A stretch of DNA of 64,000 nucleotides from Agromyces sp. ISL-38 (GTDB lineage: Bacteria; Actinomycetota; Actinomycetes; Actinomycetales; Microbacteriaceae): the NCBI RefSeq assembly GCF_018613935.1, contig NZ_JAGGPF010000009.1, forward strand, positions 186,001 to 250,000, written 5' to 3'. Below the pieces are notes generated by a model that saw only the letters and a list, made by a program, of their open reading frames with translations, ran no database searches and was not told the DNA's origin. Both the position numbers and the translations under genes were made by a program. Below, one piece after another: positions 33,485 through 42,449 of the stretch. The first letter of the stretch is position 1, and every line of letters starts with the position of its first letter.

Positions 33485-33643
33485 ATGGATCTCATCACCG
33501 CTGTCGGGGCGCCGCAGGTCGACCCCTCGGCGATCGAACTCCCGGCCACCCAGCCCATCGACATCACGCAGCTCATGGACACCCGGCCGCCCGCAGCGGC
33601 GCCGGGATCGCCGCCGCCGACGACCGTGCAGCGCCCGACCTAG
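33485..33643 (+). CDS. 52-residue hypothetical peptide
   Basis: The ATG at 33485 has a fair Shine-Dalgarno (GAAAGGACG, 33469-33477). The product starts MDLITAVGAPQVDPS and ends in a Pro/Thr-rich tail PPAAAPGSPPPTT. It has no cysteines, no membrane segment and no clear homology that I recognise. It could be a leader peptide, a RiPP-like precursor or a small structural protein; none is shown. Its position behind a DosR-type box and a structured leader argues that it is real. Confidence 0.45.
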   Translation: MDLITAVGAPQVDPSAIELPATQPIDITQLMDTRPPAAAPGSPPPTTVQRPT

Positions 33644-33706
33644 ACACCGCGCCGACGAGCGGATGCCACGGGCGCTGTGCCGTGGCATCCGCTCGACGCG
33701 CTCCCG

Positions 33707-34850
33707 TCAGCGCAGCGCCGCGAAGAAGGCGCGGATGTCTCCGGCCACGACCTCGGGCAGCTCGAGCGCGGCGAAGTGGCCGCCGCCCTCGTCGAATCGG
33801 CTCCAGTGCACGAGGTTCGAGTTGTCGCGCTCTGCGAAGACCCTGATCGTCTGGAAGTCGTCCTTGAACACGGCGACGCCGGTGGGCGCCGTGTTGACCT
33901 GCGGCTCGGCTTCGGCACGCGCGTTCTCGAGGTAGGCGCGGCTCATGCCGGCAGCGGCATTCGCGAACCAGTTCACGGTCACCTCGGTGAGGATCTGCTC
34001 GAGCGACACGAGCGACGTGCCGTTGCCGAACGAGTTGAACAGCTCGCTGTAGGCCAGGAGGCCGACGGGCGAGTCGCTGAGCCCAGCTGCGACGGTCTGC
34101 GGTCGGCTCGCGTTCATCGTGTTGTAGCCGCCGACCGACTGGAACCACTGCATGTGCTCGAGTCCCGCGTAGTCCTGCGGTTCGAGCCGCTCGAACTCGC
34201 TCGGGTCGCCGCTCGGGAACGAGAAGAGCTGGAGCACATGCAAGCCGAGGAAGCCGTCGGGGTTCAGGAGGCCCAGCTCGCGGGCGACCATCGCACCGTT
34301 GTCGGAGCCGTGGATGCCGTACTCGGCATAGCCGAGGCGCCGCATGAGGGTGTCGTAGGCGCGGGCGACGCGGGCGGTGGTCCAGCCGCGATCGGTGACC
34401 GGCGCGCTGAAGCCGAAGCCAGGGGCATCCGGGATCACGACGTCGAAGGCGTCCTCCGCACGGCCGCCGTGCGCGACCGGGTCGACGAGCGGGCCGATCA
34501 TGTCGAGGTAGTCGACGGATGACCCGGGGTAGGGTGTGCGCGAGCAGCAACGGCGTCGCGCCGGGGTGCTCGGACTTCACGTGGATGAAGTGGATCGTCT
34601 GACCGTCGACCTCGGTGATGTAGTGCGGCACTGCGTTGATGCGGGCCTCCTGCGCACGCCAGTCGAAGCCCGAGCGCCACAGGTCGACTGCTTCACGGAG
34701 GTAGGAGTTCGGAGTGCCGTAGTCCCAGTCGTCGACGGGTGCGGGCTGCGGGAGCCGGGTGCGGGCGAGGCGTTCCATGAGGTCGTCGAGCTCGGCTTGC
34801 GCGACCTCGATGCGGAAGGGGCGGATGCTGGTTTCGGTGGTGGTTTCCAT
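33707..34850 (-). pseudogene. epoxide hydrolase with a +1 frameshift
   Basis: The N-terminal epoxide-hydrolase domain (IRPFRIEVAQAELDDLMERL, then IHFIHVKSEHPGATPLLLAH) is in one frame. The catalytic domain (DMIGPLVDPVAHG, nucleophile Asp in GIHGSDNGAMVARE, C-terminal GGGHFAALELPE with the His) is in another. Removing one G from the GGG at 34532-34534 restores LLLAHTYPGSSVDYLDMIGP, exactly the family sequence, giving about 380 residues, the normal length. As read, the product loses its catalytic half. A sequencing error is possible. Start ATG 34850 follows GTGAGGGAC. Divergent from the WYL regulator. Confidence 0.86.
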
Positions 34851-34912
34851 GTCCCTCACGCTACGGTTCATATAGGCACGTTCCATTCCTAATGCCAGAG
34901 GAATTTCTCCGG

Positions 34913-35878
34913 ATGTCCGACACCGCCGCTCGCCTGCTCGCCCTGCTCTCGCTGCTGCAATCTCGGCCCGACTGGTCGGGCAGCGAGCTCGCGATGCGCC
35001 TCGGCGTCTCGCCCCGCACCATCCGGAACGACATCGACCGACTGCGGCAGCTCGACTACCCGGTCGACGCCACGCGCGGCGCCACGGGCGGATACCGCCT
35101 CGGCGCCGGAGGCAAGCTGCCGCCCTTGCTCCTCGACGACGAGGAGGCCGTCGCGGTCGCGATCGGCCTGCGTGCCGCCCGAGGCATCACCGGCATCGAG
35201 GAGTCGAGCGCCCGCGCCCTCGCGAAGCTCGAGCAAGTGCTGCCCTCACGCCTCCGGCCGATGGTGACGGCGCTCGCGACGACCACGGAGCATGCGCCCG
35301 AGAACACCGGCACGGATGCCCCCGACCCCGAGGTCGACCCCGTCGTGCTCAGCGCGATCGCCGGCGCCATCCGTGACGTCGAGTGGCTGCGCTTCGACTA
35401 CCGGGGCGCTGCGCGTCTCGTCCAACCGTACCGCCTGCTGAGCTGGCAGCGCCGCTGGTACCTCGTGGCTCGCGACCCCTCCGCGAACACCTGGGAGACC
35501 CTCCGCGCCGACTGGATGGAGCCGCGGATGCCGACGCGCCGCCGCTTCTCCCCCGTGTCGCTGCCGGGCGACGACTACACCGCCTTCGCGATGCGCTCAA
35601 TCGCCGCGAGCGGATGGAAGGTGCATGCGCGCCTCCGGGTCGCCGCGCCCGCCGAGGCCGTGCTCGCCCGCATCAACCCCGCCGTCGGCGTCGTCGAGTC
35701 GATCGACGACGAGACCTCGGTGCTCGTCACGGGCGCCGACAGCCTCGACACGATCGCGGCCTACATCGGGATGCTCGGCATGGACTTCACGGTCGAGTCG
35801 CCAGCCGAGCTGCGGCCCTTGCTGCTCACGTACTCCGAGCGGTACGTCCGCGCGGCGCGCGTCGTCGACGATTCCTGA
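34913..35878 (+). CDS. HTH/WYL-domain transcriptional regulator (YafY type)
   Basis: The 321-residue protein has an N-terminal HTH_11 domain (SGSELAMRLGVSPRTIRNDIDRLR, about residues 22-45) and a WYL domain (YRLLSWQRRWYLVARDPS, about 168-185), followed by a WCX-like C-terminal domain. WYL proteins sense nucleic acids or small ligands. ATG 34913 is preferred over ATG 34892 because GAGGA precedes it. It is divergent from the epoxide hydrolase, the likely target. Confidence 0.87.
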   Translation: MSDTAARLLALLSLLQSRPDWSGSELAMRLGVSPRTIRNDIDRLRQLDYPVDATRGATGGYRLGAGGKLPPLLLDDEEAVAVAIGLRAARGITGIEESSARALAKLEQVLPSRLRPMVTALATTTEHAPENTGTDAPDPEVDPVVLSAIAGAIRDVEWLRFDYRGAARLVQPYRLLSWQRRWYLVARDPSANTWETLRADWMEPRMPTRRRFSPVSLPGDDYTAFAMRSIAASGWKVHARLRVAAPAEAVLARINPAVGVVESIDDETSVLVTGADSLDTIAAYIGMLGMDFTVESPAELRPLLLTYSERYVRAARVVDDS

Positions 35879-35902
35879 CGTTTGTCAATTCGAGGCGGCT
35901 CC

Positions 35903-36517
35903 TCAGCTCGCGAGCCGCAGCTCCATTGCGCGCTCCTCGATGCCGCGCAGCACCTCGGCGAAGTCCGCGCCGGCGACCGTGCGCACGTTCCATCCCACGT
36001 CGCCGCGTTCGACGAGCGACGATGACGCGTTCTCGAGCTTCGGGTAGTGCCGTGGCTCGTGGCCGGTGATGGTGGCGAGCGTGTGCCTGATGAGCGTGCC
36101 GTGAGCGACGACGAGCACGTTCCCGCCGTCGTGGTCGAGAACGATGCGCTCGAGGCCGCGGATGCCGCGAGGCCCCACCTCTTCGTCGAGCTCCATGCCC
36201 TCGAAGTCGCGGTTCGGCCAGCGGGTGTCCAGCTCGGACACGAGCGTGCCCTCGGCGACGCCGAAGTCCTGCTCGGTGAGCTCGTCGTAGCTCCCGCCGA
36301 ACCGCACCCCGAGGTGCTCGGCGATGATCTCCGCCGTCTCGCGTGCGCGCCCGAGCGGCGAGCTCACGACGGCATGCCACGGGTGGTCACCGAGCAGCGC
36401 CGCAGCGGCCCGCGCCTGCTCCCGTCCGGTGGCATTGAGCGGGATGTCGGTGCGACCCTGCATGCGGCCCGAGAGGTTCCAGTCGGTCTGTCCGTGGCGG
36501 ATGAGAGAAAGCACCAT
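35903..36517 (-). CDS. histidine phosphatase family protein
   Basis: The protein of about 204 residues has the phosphohistidine motif LIRHGQTDWN (Arg7-His8-Gly9), an acid/base Glu in the LTEQDFGVAEG region, and the second His in VVAHGTLIRHTL. It belongs to the phosphoglycerate-mutase-like superfamily (phosphatase branch). GTGGAG before ATG 36517 supports this start; GTG 36526 is an alternative. Substrate unknown. Confidence 0.88.
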   Translation of the reverse strand: MVLSLIRHGQTDWNLSGRMQGRTDIPLNATGREQARAAAALLGDHPWHAVVSSPLGRARETAEIIAEHLGVRFGGSYDELTEQDFGVAEGTLVSELDTRWPNRDFEGMELDEEVGPRGIRGLERIVLDHDGGNVLVVAHGTLIRHTLATITGHEPRHYPKLENASSSLVERGDVGWNVRTVAGADFAEVLRGIEERAMELRLAS

Positions 36518-36654
36518 GCGCTCCACCCTAGGGCGAGTGAGCTGAACAGATCATCTGCGGCATCCGGCAAGCGGCATCCGGTCACCTGCGGTTCTTCCCT
36601 ACGTCACCCGGCACACCTAGCGTGGACACGCGCGAGCAGCGGAGTCTCAGTGTC

Positions 36655-37191
36655 TCAGTGCGGTCCGTGCAGGCCGACCCGGTCGGGCACGCTGCCGGCG
36701 ACGCGGGGGAGCCAGGACTCGACCTCGGGCCACGGGCGACCGGTGGGCAGGTGGCGCAACAAGCTCGCGAGTGAGTCGTCGGCGTCGGGCCACGGGATGA
36801 CGCGGGTCGGCGACGCGTCGGCGAGCACGCCGAGCCACCAGTGCATCCACGTCGTGGGCAGCGACTCGGGGTGGAGCACCACGTAGTAGTCGGGCACGCT
36901 GATCGCATGCCGCTCGGCGGCCTCGACGGCCCGCTCGATCTCGAGCTCGAGCACGCCGTAGGTCGACTGGTCGTCGAAGAACTCGACCCAGGCCGCGGCG
37001 ACGTGCCCGAGCGGGTCACGATCGTGCACGACGTAGGGGGCACTGGTGGAGATGGACCAGCGCGCCACCTCGGCATCGGACTCACCGGAGAACGAGGCGG
37101 CCTGCACATTGGCGAACCGCTCGAGCGAACGGATCGCGCTCGCCGTCTCTTCACCCACCACGACCAGGGTGGTGCTGCCTGGTGGCTCCAT
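36655..37191 (-). CDS. hypothetical protein, 178 residues
   Basis: A soluble, moderately acidic protein beginning MEPPGSTTLVVVGEETASAI, with Trp-rich YYVVLHPESLPTTWMHWWLG in the middle (about 102-121). There is no signal peptide, membrane helix or motif that I recognise. Codon use is like that of its neighbours, so it is probably a true gene. The gap to the tannase-type gene on its 5' side is AT-rich. Confidence 0.7.
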   Translation of the reverse strand: MEPPGSTTLVVVGEETASAIRSLERFANVQAASFSGESDAEVARWSISTSAPYVVHDRDPLGHVAAAWVEFFDDQSTYGVLELEIERAVEAAERHAISVPDYYVVLHPESLPTTWMHWWLGVLADASPTRVIPWPDADDSLASLLRHLPTGRPWPEVESWLPRVAGSVPDRVGLHGPH

Positions 37192-37498
37192 TTTCAGATT
37201 CTACGGCTGTCGGATGCCGATCGGGGGCGACGAGCCGAGCTCGAGCCGCACTGTTACCAAGTGGACATCTCGCGGATATCCAGCCGATCCGCCTGGGTGC
37301 ACCCACGTCGGCAACTTGGACAGCACGATGACGCGTTCGCCAAGGCACACCGCCTGATAATCGCGGCCCCGCATTCCCCCCATTGTCAAGAAAATTATAA
37401 CGGTCGTCATGAAATTGTTGAATTTCCGTCTCGTCGCTGCTCTACTGGATCCACTCGCACCGTCGCGAGCTACACCTCGATGAGGAGGGAACCCCCCG
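37192..37498. other. 307-bp intergenic region with an AT-rich promoter patch
   Basis: This gap separates the divergent hypothetical and tannase genes. Most of it has no clear structure. Between about 37383 and 37430 base composition drops sharply to AT-rich (AAAATTATAAC). The patch contains the perfect inverted repeat GAAATT-GTTG-AATTTC (37411-37426), 73 bp before the tannase start, an operator candidate. The Shine-Dalgarno GAGGAGGGAAC is at 37480-37490. Confidence 0.6.
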
Positions 37499-39235
37499 AT
37501 GAAGCGGTACCTGAAACACGTACTGGCAGTCGGCGTGGCAGCGGCGCTGCTCGCCTCTGCGCCGGTCGCAGCCATGGCGGCTCCGGACAAGCACGACACG
37601 CACGTCGATCCCGCAGTGCCCGGCACTCTGCAGGAATGCGCCGGCCTCGCCGGATTCGACTACGCGGCGACCGACATCGTGTCGGCGACCATCGTTCCGG
37701 CCGGCGCGCTCACGAACGCAGGCCAACCGGTCGGCGAGCACTGCCTCGTCACCGGCACCATGAACGAGCGCGTCAGCCCGGTGGATGGACAGACCTACGC
37801 GATCGGCTTCGAGATGCGGCTTCCGGCCGCGTGGGCGGGGCGGTTCCTGTACCAGGCCAACGGCGGCACCGACGGAGCCGTATCACCGGCACTCGGCAGC
37901 ATCACCGGCGGGCAACTGAGCAACGGTCTGCAGATGGGCTTCGCTGTGCTGAGCTCGGACGCCGGACACAACCGCAGCCAGAATCCGCTGTTCGGCCTTG
38001 ACCCGCAGGCTCGACTGGACTACGGCTATCAAGCGGTCGGCACCCTGACCCCGATGGCCAAGGACCTCGTCGAAGCCGCATACGGTCGGCAGCCTGACAC
38101 GTCCTACATCGCAGGCGGCTCGAACGGCGGCCGGCACACGATGGTGGCGGCGGCCCGCTACGGCGACCAGTACGACGGATTCCTCGCGGTGGCACCGGGC
38201 TTCGACTTGCCGTTGGCGGCGGTCGCGCAGCTCTGGGGTGCACAGCAGTGGGCAACAGTGGCCACCGACATCAACGACCTCGACACCGCCTTCACACCTG
38301 CGGAGCGCACCGTTGTCGCCGCGGCGATCCTCGAACGCTGCGATGGACTGGACGGACTGAAGGACGGGATGGTGCAGGACTCGGAGCGCTGCCAGAAGTC
38401 CTTCGACGTACAGTGGGACGTCCCGACCTGTGCAGCAGGCCGGGACGGCACCTGTCTGACCGCGGAGCAGAAGGTCGTCGTCGAGCGCGTTTTCGCCGGA
38501 GCGCGCAAGAGCAACGGCGAGCCCGTCTACACCTCCTTCCCGTTCGATCCGGGCATCACGCAGACCGGCTGGGCGGGTTGGAAGTTCGACAGCAGCGTCG
38601 GCGCGCAACGCGACCCGGTAGCCGTCGGCTTCATCTTCTCGACGCCCCCGGAAGACGTGAGCATGCTGGCCGACACACTCGGCTACGCGTTGAGCTTCGA
38701 CATCGACACGGACACCGACCGCATCTACGCCAGCAATGAGCTCTACACCGAGAGCGCGATGGAGTTCATGACGCCGCCGAACCCGACCGACCTCGACGTG
38801 ATGCGCGATTCGGGCGCGAAGATGATCATCGCCCACGGCGCCGCCGACGGCGTGTTCAGCCCCGACGACACCGCCCGCTGGTACGAGCAGCTCGACAAGG
38901 CGTACAAGAACAAGGCAGAGGACTTCGTGCGCTACTTCGAGGTCCCAGGCATGGGGCACGTGCGCGGCGGCCCCGCAACGGATCAGTTCGACGGCCTCGG
39001 AGCCCTCATCCAGTGGGTGGAGTACGGCCAGGCTCCCGACCGGATCACTGCCACCGCCCGCGGCGCAGGCAACCCGGGCGGCGTGAACGCGGAGGTTCCG
39101 ACGACCTGGGCACCCGACCGCAGCCGACCGCTGTGCCCGTACCCGCTCGTCGCGCGCTATGTCGGCGGCGATATCGAGGACGCGACCAGCTTCGCCTGCA
39201 AGCCCAGCTCGGATGGTACGAATTCCGAGAACTGA
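37499..39235 (+). CDS. secreted tannase/feruloyl esterase family hydrolase
   Basis: The 578-residue exported alpha/beta hydrolase has an N-terminal signal peptide (Lys/Arg then LAVGVAAALLASAPVAAMA-A, cut near residue 28). The nucleophile Ser208 sits in IAGGSNGGRH, an acidic residue in AHGAADGVFSP near 450 and His487 in GMGHVRGG. Length and motifs match the PF07519 tannase family, which hydrolyses galloyl, feruloyl or related phenolic esters from plant material. The C-terminus has no anchor, so the enzyme is released. It could supply phenolics for the lipoprotein dioxygenase at 32310, though the two are not in one operon. Confidence 0.9.
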   Translation: MKRYLKHVLAVGVAAALLASAPVAAMAAPDKHDTHVDPAVPGTLQECAGLAGFDYAATDIVSATIVPAGALTNAGQPVGEHCLVTGTMNERVSPVDGQTYAIGFEMRLPAAWAGRFLYQANGGTDGAVSPALGSITGGQLSNGLQMGFAVLSSDAGHNRSQNPLFGLDPQARLDYGYQAVGTLTPMAKDLVEAAYGRQPDTSYIAGGSNGGRHTMVAAARYGDQYDGFLAVAPGFDLPLAAVAQLWGAQQWATVATDINDLDTAFTPAERTVVAAAILERCDGLDGLKDGMVQDSERCQKSFDVQWDVPTCAAGRDGTCLTAEQKVVVERVFAGARKSNGEPVYTSFPFDPGITQTGWAGWKFDSSVGAQRDPVAVGFIFSTPPEDVSMLADTLGYALSFDIDTDTDRIYASNELYTESAMEFMTPPNPTDLDVMRDSGAKMIIAHGAADGVFSPDDTARWYEQLDKAYKNKAEDFVRYFEVPGMGHVRGGPATDQFDGLGALIQWVEYGQAPDRITATARGAGNPGGVNAEVPTTWAPDRSRPLCPYPLVARYVGGDIEDATSFACKPSSDGTNSEN

Positions 39236-39240
39236 GCCGC

Positions 39241-39280
39241 ACGAAGGGGCACATCGGGTCAGCCGAATGTGCCCCTTCGT
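39241..39280 (+). terminator. strong hairpin terminator after the tannase gene
   Basis: A perfect 14-bp stem ACGAAGGGGCACAT / ATGTGCCCCTTCGT encloses a 12-nt loop that can pair further (CGG/CCG). It starts 5 bp after the tannase stop. There is no T tract, as in many actinobacterial terminators. Confidence 0.8.
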
Positions 39281-39581
39281 CGCAACTCAACAGGCTCGCA
39301 GGTTCGTCCCGTGCTGATGCGCGCGTTACGCGACACACCCCAAGCCGGCCCTTACCCGCGGCACTGGTGAGGAGACACGACTAGGCGATGCGCAGCAGCA
39401 AGGTGGCCTCGATACGAGCGCATCGCGTCCTACTCGACCACCGGACTGCTGGACCACCGGACAGTGCAAACACTGAGGAAAACTCCGTGTTCTGCACGGA
39501 TGTGGCGCATGCCCCACGGGAGCACGCTGGGCACATCCAATCACCCGACTCGTCGGCTCGCACCACCCGAAGGATCCGATC
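39281..39581. other. gene-poor stretch with a REP-like palindrome
   Basis: Between the tannase terminator and the small gene at 39582 I find no convincing gene. The only clear structure is the palindrome at 39402-39442. The last 15 bp contain the Shine-Dalgarno GAAGGA of the next gene. Confidence 0.5.
39402..39442. repeat. REP-like intergenic palindrome
   Basis: GGTGG (39402-39406) and CCACC (39438-39442) bracket the core TCGATACGAGCGCATCGCGT and TACTCGA, so the element is an imperfect inverted repeat of 41 bp. It resembles the common intergenic palindromes of Microbacteriaceae built around TCGATACG and CTACTCGACCA. This resemblance is from memory of the family. Only one copy is seen in the window. 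Confidence 0.45.
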
Positions 39582-39809
39582 ATGTACCTCAGCGAAGGCT
39601 ACGTCTCGCTCGAACTGGCCCGGCATGCCGAGCAACAGCTGCTCATCGAACTCGAGCGCCGCCGTGTGATCAACGAACGCCAGGCAGAGGCGGCCGCGCA
39701 CGCTGCCGAGGGGATGACGGATGCCCCGAGCCCGCGCCGCGGCATCCGCGCATTGCTCCCCCGGCGCCTGCGCCCGCTGCAGCCGCCGCCGCGCTACGCA
39801 CTGTCGTAA
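39582..39809 (+). CDS. small basic hypothetical protein, 75 residues
   Basis: Starts MYLSEGYVSLELARHAEQQL, an amphipathic helix, continues as a probable coiled helix (ELERRRVINERQAEAAA), and ends in an Arg/Pro-rich tail. GAAGGA lies at proper spacing before the ATG. No motif or membrane segment is seen. Function unknown. Confidence 0.6.
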   Translation: MYLSEGYVSLELARHAEQQLLIELERRRVINERQAEAAAHAAEGMTDAPSPRRGIRALLPRRLRPLQPPPRYALS

Positions 39810-39907
39810 CACGGGCCGGCCGATCGTCCCCGTCTCAGTCGATCGGCCGAGGGGATTCGAGCCGAAGGGTCGATGCCGTACGCAGCGGAGCCCGCCAGCA
39901 TCGAGGC

Positions 39908-40657
39908 ATGACCGAAGCATCCCAACTCCTGCCCGCGCCGCACGCCAACGCCTCTCCCGGCGGAGGACCCACCCGCACGCCGGCCCGTACGCCGCGACGC
40001 GAGTGGCTAGCGCCCACCGGGCTCATCCTGCTCAGCCTCGTGCCGGTCGCCGCGGGGGCGTCGCGCCTCACCCAGCTGGCGACCGGCGCCGTCGCGGCCG
40101 ACAACACGCGTTTCTTCGACTCGCCCGTGCCGGTCGTGGTGCACATCGTCAGCGTCACCGTGTTCAGCCTGCTCGGCGCGCTCCAGTTCGCGCCGTCGCT
40201 GCGCCGGCACCGCTGGCACCGCAGGGCGGGGCGGATCGTGGCCCCCGCCGGCCTGCTGACGGCACTCACGGGAATCTGGATGGCGCTCTTCTACACGCTC
40301 CCCGCACACGACGGCGAGGCGCTGCTCGTGCTGCGGCTCGTGTTCGGCTCGGCGATGGCCGCGAGCATCGTCGTGGCCTTCGTCGCGATCCGCAAGGGCG
40401 ACGTGCGCACGCACAGTGCGTGGATGACCCGCGCCTACGCGATCGGCATGGGCGCCGGCACCCAGGTGTTCACGCTCCTGCCGTGGTCGATCATCCTCGG
40501 ACCGCCCGACGTGGGCACCCACGCCGTGCTGATGGGCGCGGGCTGGGTGATCAACCTTGCCGTGGCCGAGTTCGTCATCCGCCGGCGCGCCACCGGCTCC
40601 GGCCGCGCATCCCGTACTTCCGGCCGATCCACGGTTGCGAGTGCACGCTTATCATGA
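39908..40657 (+). CDS. DUF2306 membrane protein
   Basis: The 249-residue protein has a polar 30-residue N-terminus, then seven or so helices. Segments such as HIVSVTVFSLLGALQFAPSLR, WHRRAGRIVAPAGLLTALTG and TRAYAIGMGAGTQ match the DUF2306 family of integral membrane proteins, unknown in function. It overlaps the histidine kinase start by ATGA, so it is the first gene of a TCS operon and could be a membrane partner of the sensor. Confidence 0.82.
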   Translation: MTEASQLLPAPHANASPGGGPTRTPARTPRREWLAPTGLILLSLVPVAAGASRLTQLATGAVAADNTRFFDSPVPVVVHIVSVTVFSLLGALQFAPSLRRHRWHRRAGRIVAPAGLLTALTGIWMALFYTLPAHDGEALLVLRLVFGSAMAASIVVAFVAIRKGDVRTHSAWMTRAYAIGMGAGTQVFTLLPWSIILGPPDVGTHAVLMGAGWVINLAVAEFVIRRRATGSGRASRTSGRSTVASARLS

Positions 40658-41790
40658 GGGACATGACGAGCCCCCTCCGCTCGGTGTGGGAGGCTCCGGC
40701 CGCCCAGCCGCCACCACCTCGTCGAGTCTGGCGCGACTGGGTGCTCGTCGGCGTGCTCCCGCCGCTCGCGGTGCTGGAAGCGACGGCCAGGCCCGACGTG
40801 CCGTGGCGGGTGCTCTGGGTCGTCGTGCTCATCGCGCTCGTTCCGACGCTGCTCTGGCGTCGCATCCGACCGCTGCTCATGCTCGTGATCGTGTTCACGG
40901 TCATGACCACGCTCTCGATCGCGATCAGCGAGCCGGAGCTCGCGTCGACGGCCTACCCCCTCGTCCTCGTGTACGCGGTGATGCGCTGGGGCACGGGCCG
41001 CGCGATGCTCATCGGTCCGGCGATCGCGGTCGGATGCGGCGCCCTCACCCTCGCGCTCGGCCCCACGACCCTCGGCGACATCATCGGCTCCGTCGCCGTC
41101 GTCGTCATGACGATCACCCTCGGCGTGGCCCTGCGCTGGCGCGCCGCAGCACGGGCTCGCGAGCTCGATCGGCTGAAGCTGCTCGAACGCGAACAGCTCG
41201 CACGCGACCTCCACGACACCGTCGCGCACCACGTCTCGGCGATCGCGATCCAGGCGCAAGCCGGCACCGCGGTGGCAGCGGCGGATCCGGATGCCGCGGC
41301 CGAGGTGCTGCGGGTCATCGAGGGCGAGGCGTCCCGCACCCTCGCCGAGATGCGCTCGATCGTGCGGATGCTTCGACGTGAGGATGCAGCCGAGACGGCG
41401 CCCGGCCCGGGGATCGCCGATCTCCGACGGCTCGCGCGGTCGGAGCCCGGCGGGCCCCTCGTCGACGTGCAGCTCACCGGCGACGTCGACGAGCTGCCGC
41501 CCACGATCGGCGCCGCCGTGTACCGACTCGCGCAGGAGGGGGTGACGAACGCGAGGCGACACGCTCGGCACGCGACCGGCGTCGACGTGATCGTGCACGC
41601 CGACGCCGCCGGGATCCGGCTCGACGTCCGCGATGACGGCGACCCCGCGGCATCCGCGGCTCCGGGGTACGGGATCACCGGAATGATCGAACGCGCGACC
41701 CTCCTCGGCGGCACGTGCGAGGCCGGCCCCGCGCCCGACGGCGGCTGGATCGTCACCGCCGTGCTCCCGCGAAGCGGCTGGTCGACATGA
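40654..41790 (+). CDS. two-component sensor histidine kinase (HisKA_3, NarL-partner type)
   Basis: The protein of about 378 residues has an N-terminal membrane region of about five short helices (40-165), then HisKA_3 with phospho-acceptor His187 (ARDLHDTVAHH), and an HATPase with N-box RLAQEGVTNARRHA and G-box DVRDDGDP/GYGITGM. It has no large extracellular sensor loop, so it is an intramembrane-sensing type (LiaS/DesK-like). ATG 40654 overlaps the DUF2306 stop; ATG 40663 is an alternative. It overlaps the response regulator by ATGA. Confidence 0.9.
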   Translation: MRDMTSPLRSVWEAPAAQPPPPRRVWRDWVLVGVLPPLAVLEATARPDVPWRVLWVVVLIALVPTLLWRRIRPLLMLVIVFTVMTTLSIAISEPELASTAYPLVLVYAVMRWGTGRAMLIGPAIAVGCGALTLALGPTTLGDIIGSVAVVVMTITLGVALRWRAAARARELDRLKLLEREQLARDLHDTVAHHVSAIAIQAQAGTAVAAADPDAAAEVLRVIEGEASRTLAEMRSIVRMLRREDAAETAPGPGIADLRRLARSEPGGPLVDVQLTGDVDELPPTIGAAVYRLAQEGVTNARRHARHATGVDVIVHADAAGIRLDVRDDGDPAASAAPGYGITGMIERATLLGGTCEAGPAPDGGWIVTAVLPRSGWST

Positions 41791-42440
41791 CCGTGCGCGT
41801 GCTCATCGCCGACGACCAGGAGCTCGTGCGCATGGGGCTCCGGATGATCCTGAACGCGCAGCCCGACATCGAGGTGGTCGGCGAGGCCGCCGATGGCGCC
41901 GAGGCCGTGGCGCTCGCACGGAGCATCCGGCCCGACGTGTGCCTCTTCGACATCCGGATGCCGGTCACCGACGGCATCGAGGCCACCCGCGCGCTCGCCG
42001 GGCCGGGCGTCGCGGATCCGCTGCCCGTGGTCGTGATCACGACCTTCGATCTCGACGAGTACGTCTACGCGGCGCTCCGCGCCGGTGCACGCGGCTTCCT
42101 GCTCAAGGATGCCGGGCCGGCCCTGCTCACCGAGGCCGTGCACGCGGCCGCCCGCGGCGACGCCCTCATCGCCCCGAACGTCACGCTACGGCTGCTGGAG
42201 GCGTTCGCCGGCTCCGCTCCGGCCGGGCCGCCGCCACAGCCGATCGAACCGCTCACCGAGCGCGAGGAGCACGTGCTCGCGACGGTGGCGCGCGGGCTCA
42301 GCAACACCGAGATCGCCCATGAGCTCCACATCTCGCTCAGCACGGTGAAGACCCACATCTCGAGCGTCATGGCCAAGATCGGCGCCCGCAACCGGGTGGA
42401 GGTCGCAATCTGGGCGCACGAGAGCCGACGCCGGTCGTAG
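41787..42440 (+). CDS. NarL/FixJ family response regulator
   Basis: The 217-residue protein has an N-terminal receiver with acidic pocket Asp9-Asp10, phosphorylation site Asp55 (CLFDIRMP) and Lys107 (FLLKDAG). The C-terminal LuxR-type helix-turn-helix (LTEREEHVLATVARG, SNTEIAHELHISLSTVKTHISSVM) follows from about residue 155. It is the cognate regulator of the upstream kinase (ATGA overlap). Targets are unknown; the next gene, a LuxR-type ATPase 9 bp downstream, is likely in the same transcript. Confidence 0.93.
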   Translation: MTVRVLIADDQELVRMGLRMILNAQPDIEVVGEAADGAEAVALARSIRPDVCLFDIRMPVTDGIEATRALAGPGVADPLPVVVITTFDLDEYVYAALRAGARGFLLKDAGPALLTEAVHAAARGDALIAPNVTLRLLEAFAGSAPAGPPPQPIEPLTEREEHVLATVARGLSNTEIAHELHISLSTVKTHISSVMAKIGARNRVEVAIWAHESRRRS

Positions 42441-42449
42441 ACTGTCGCC

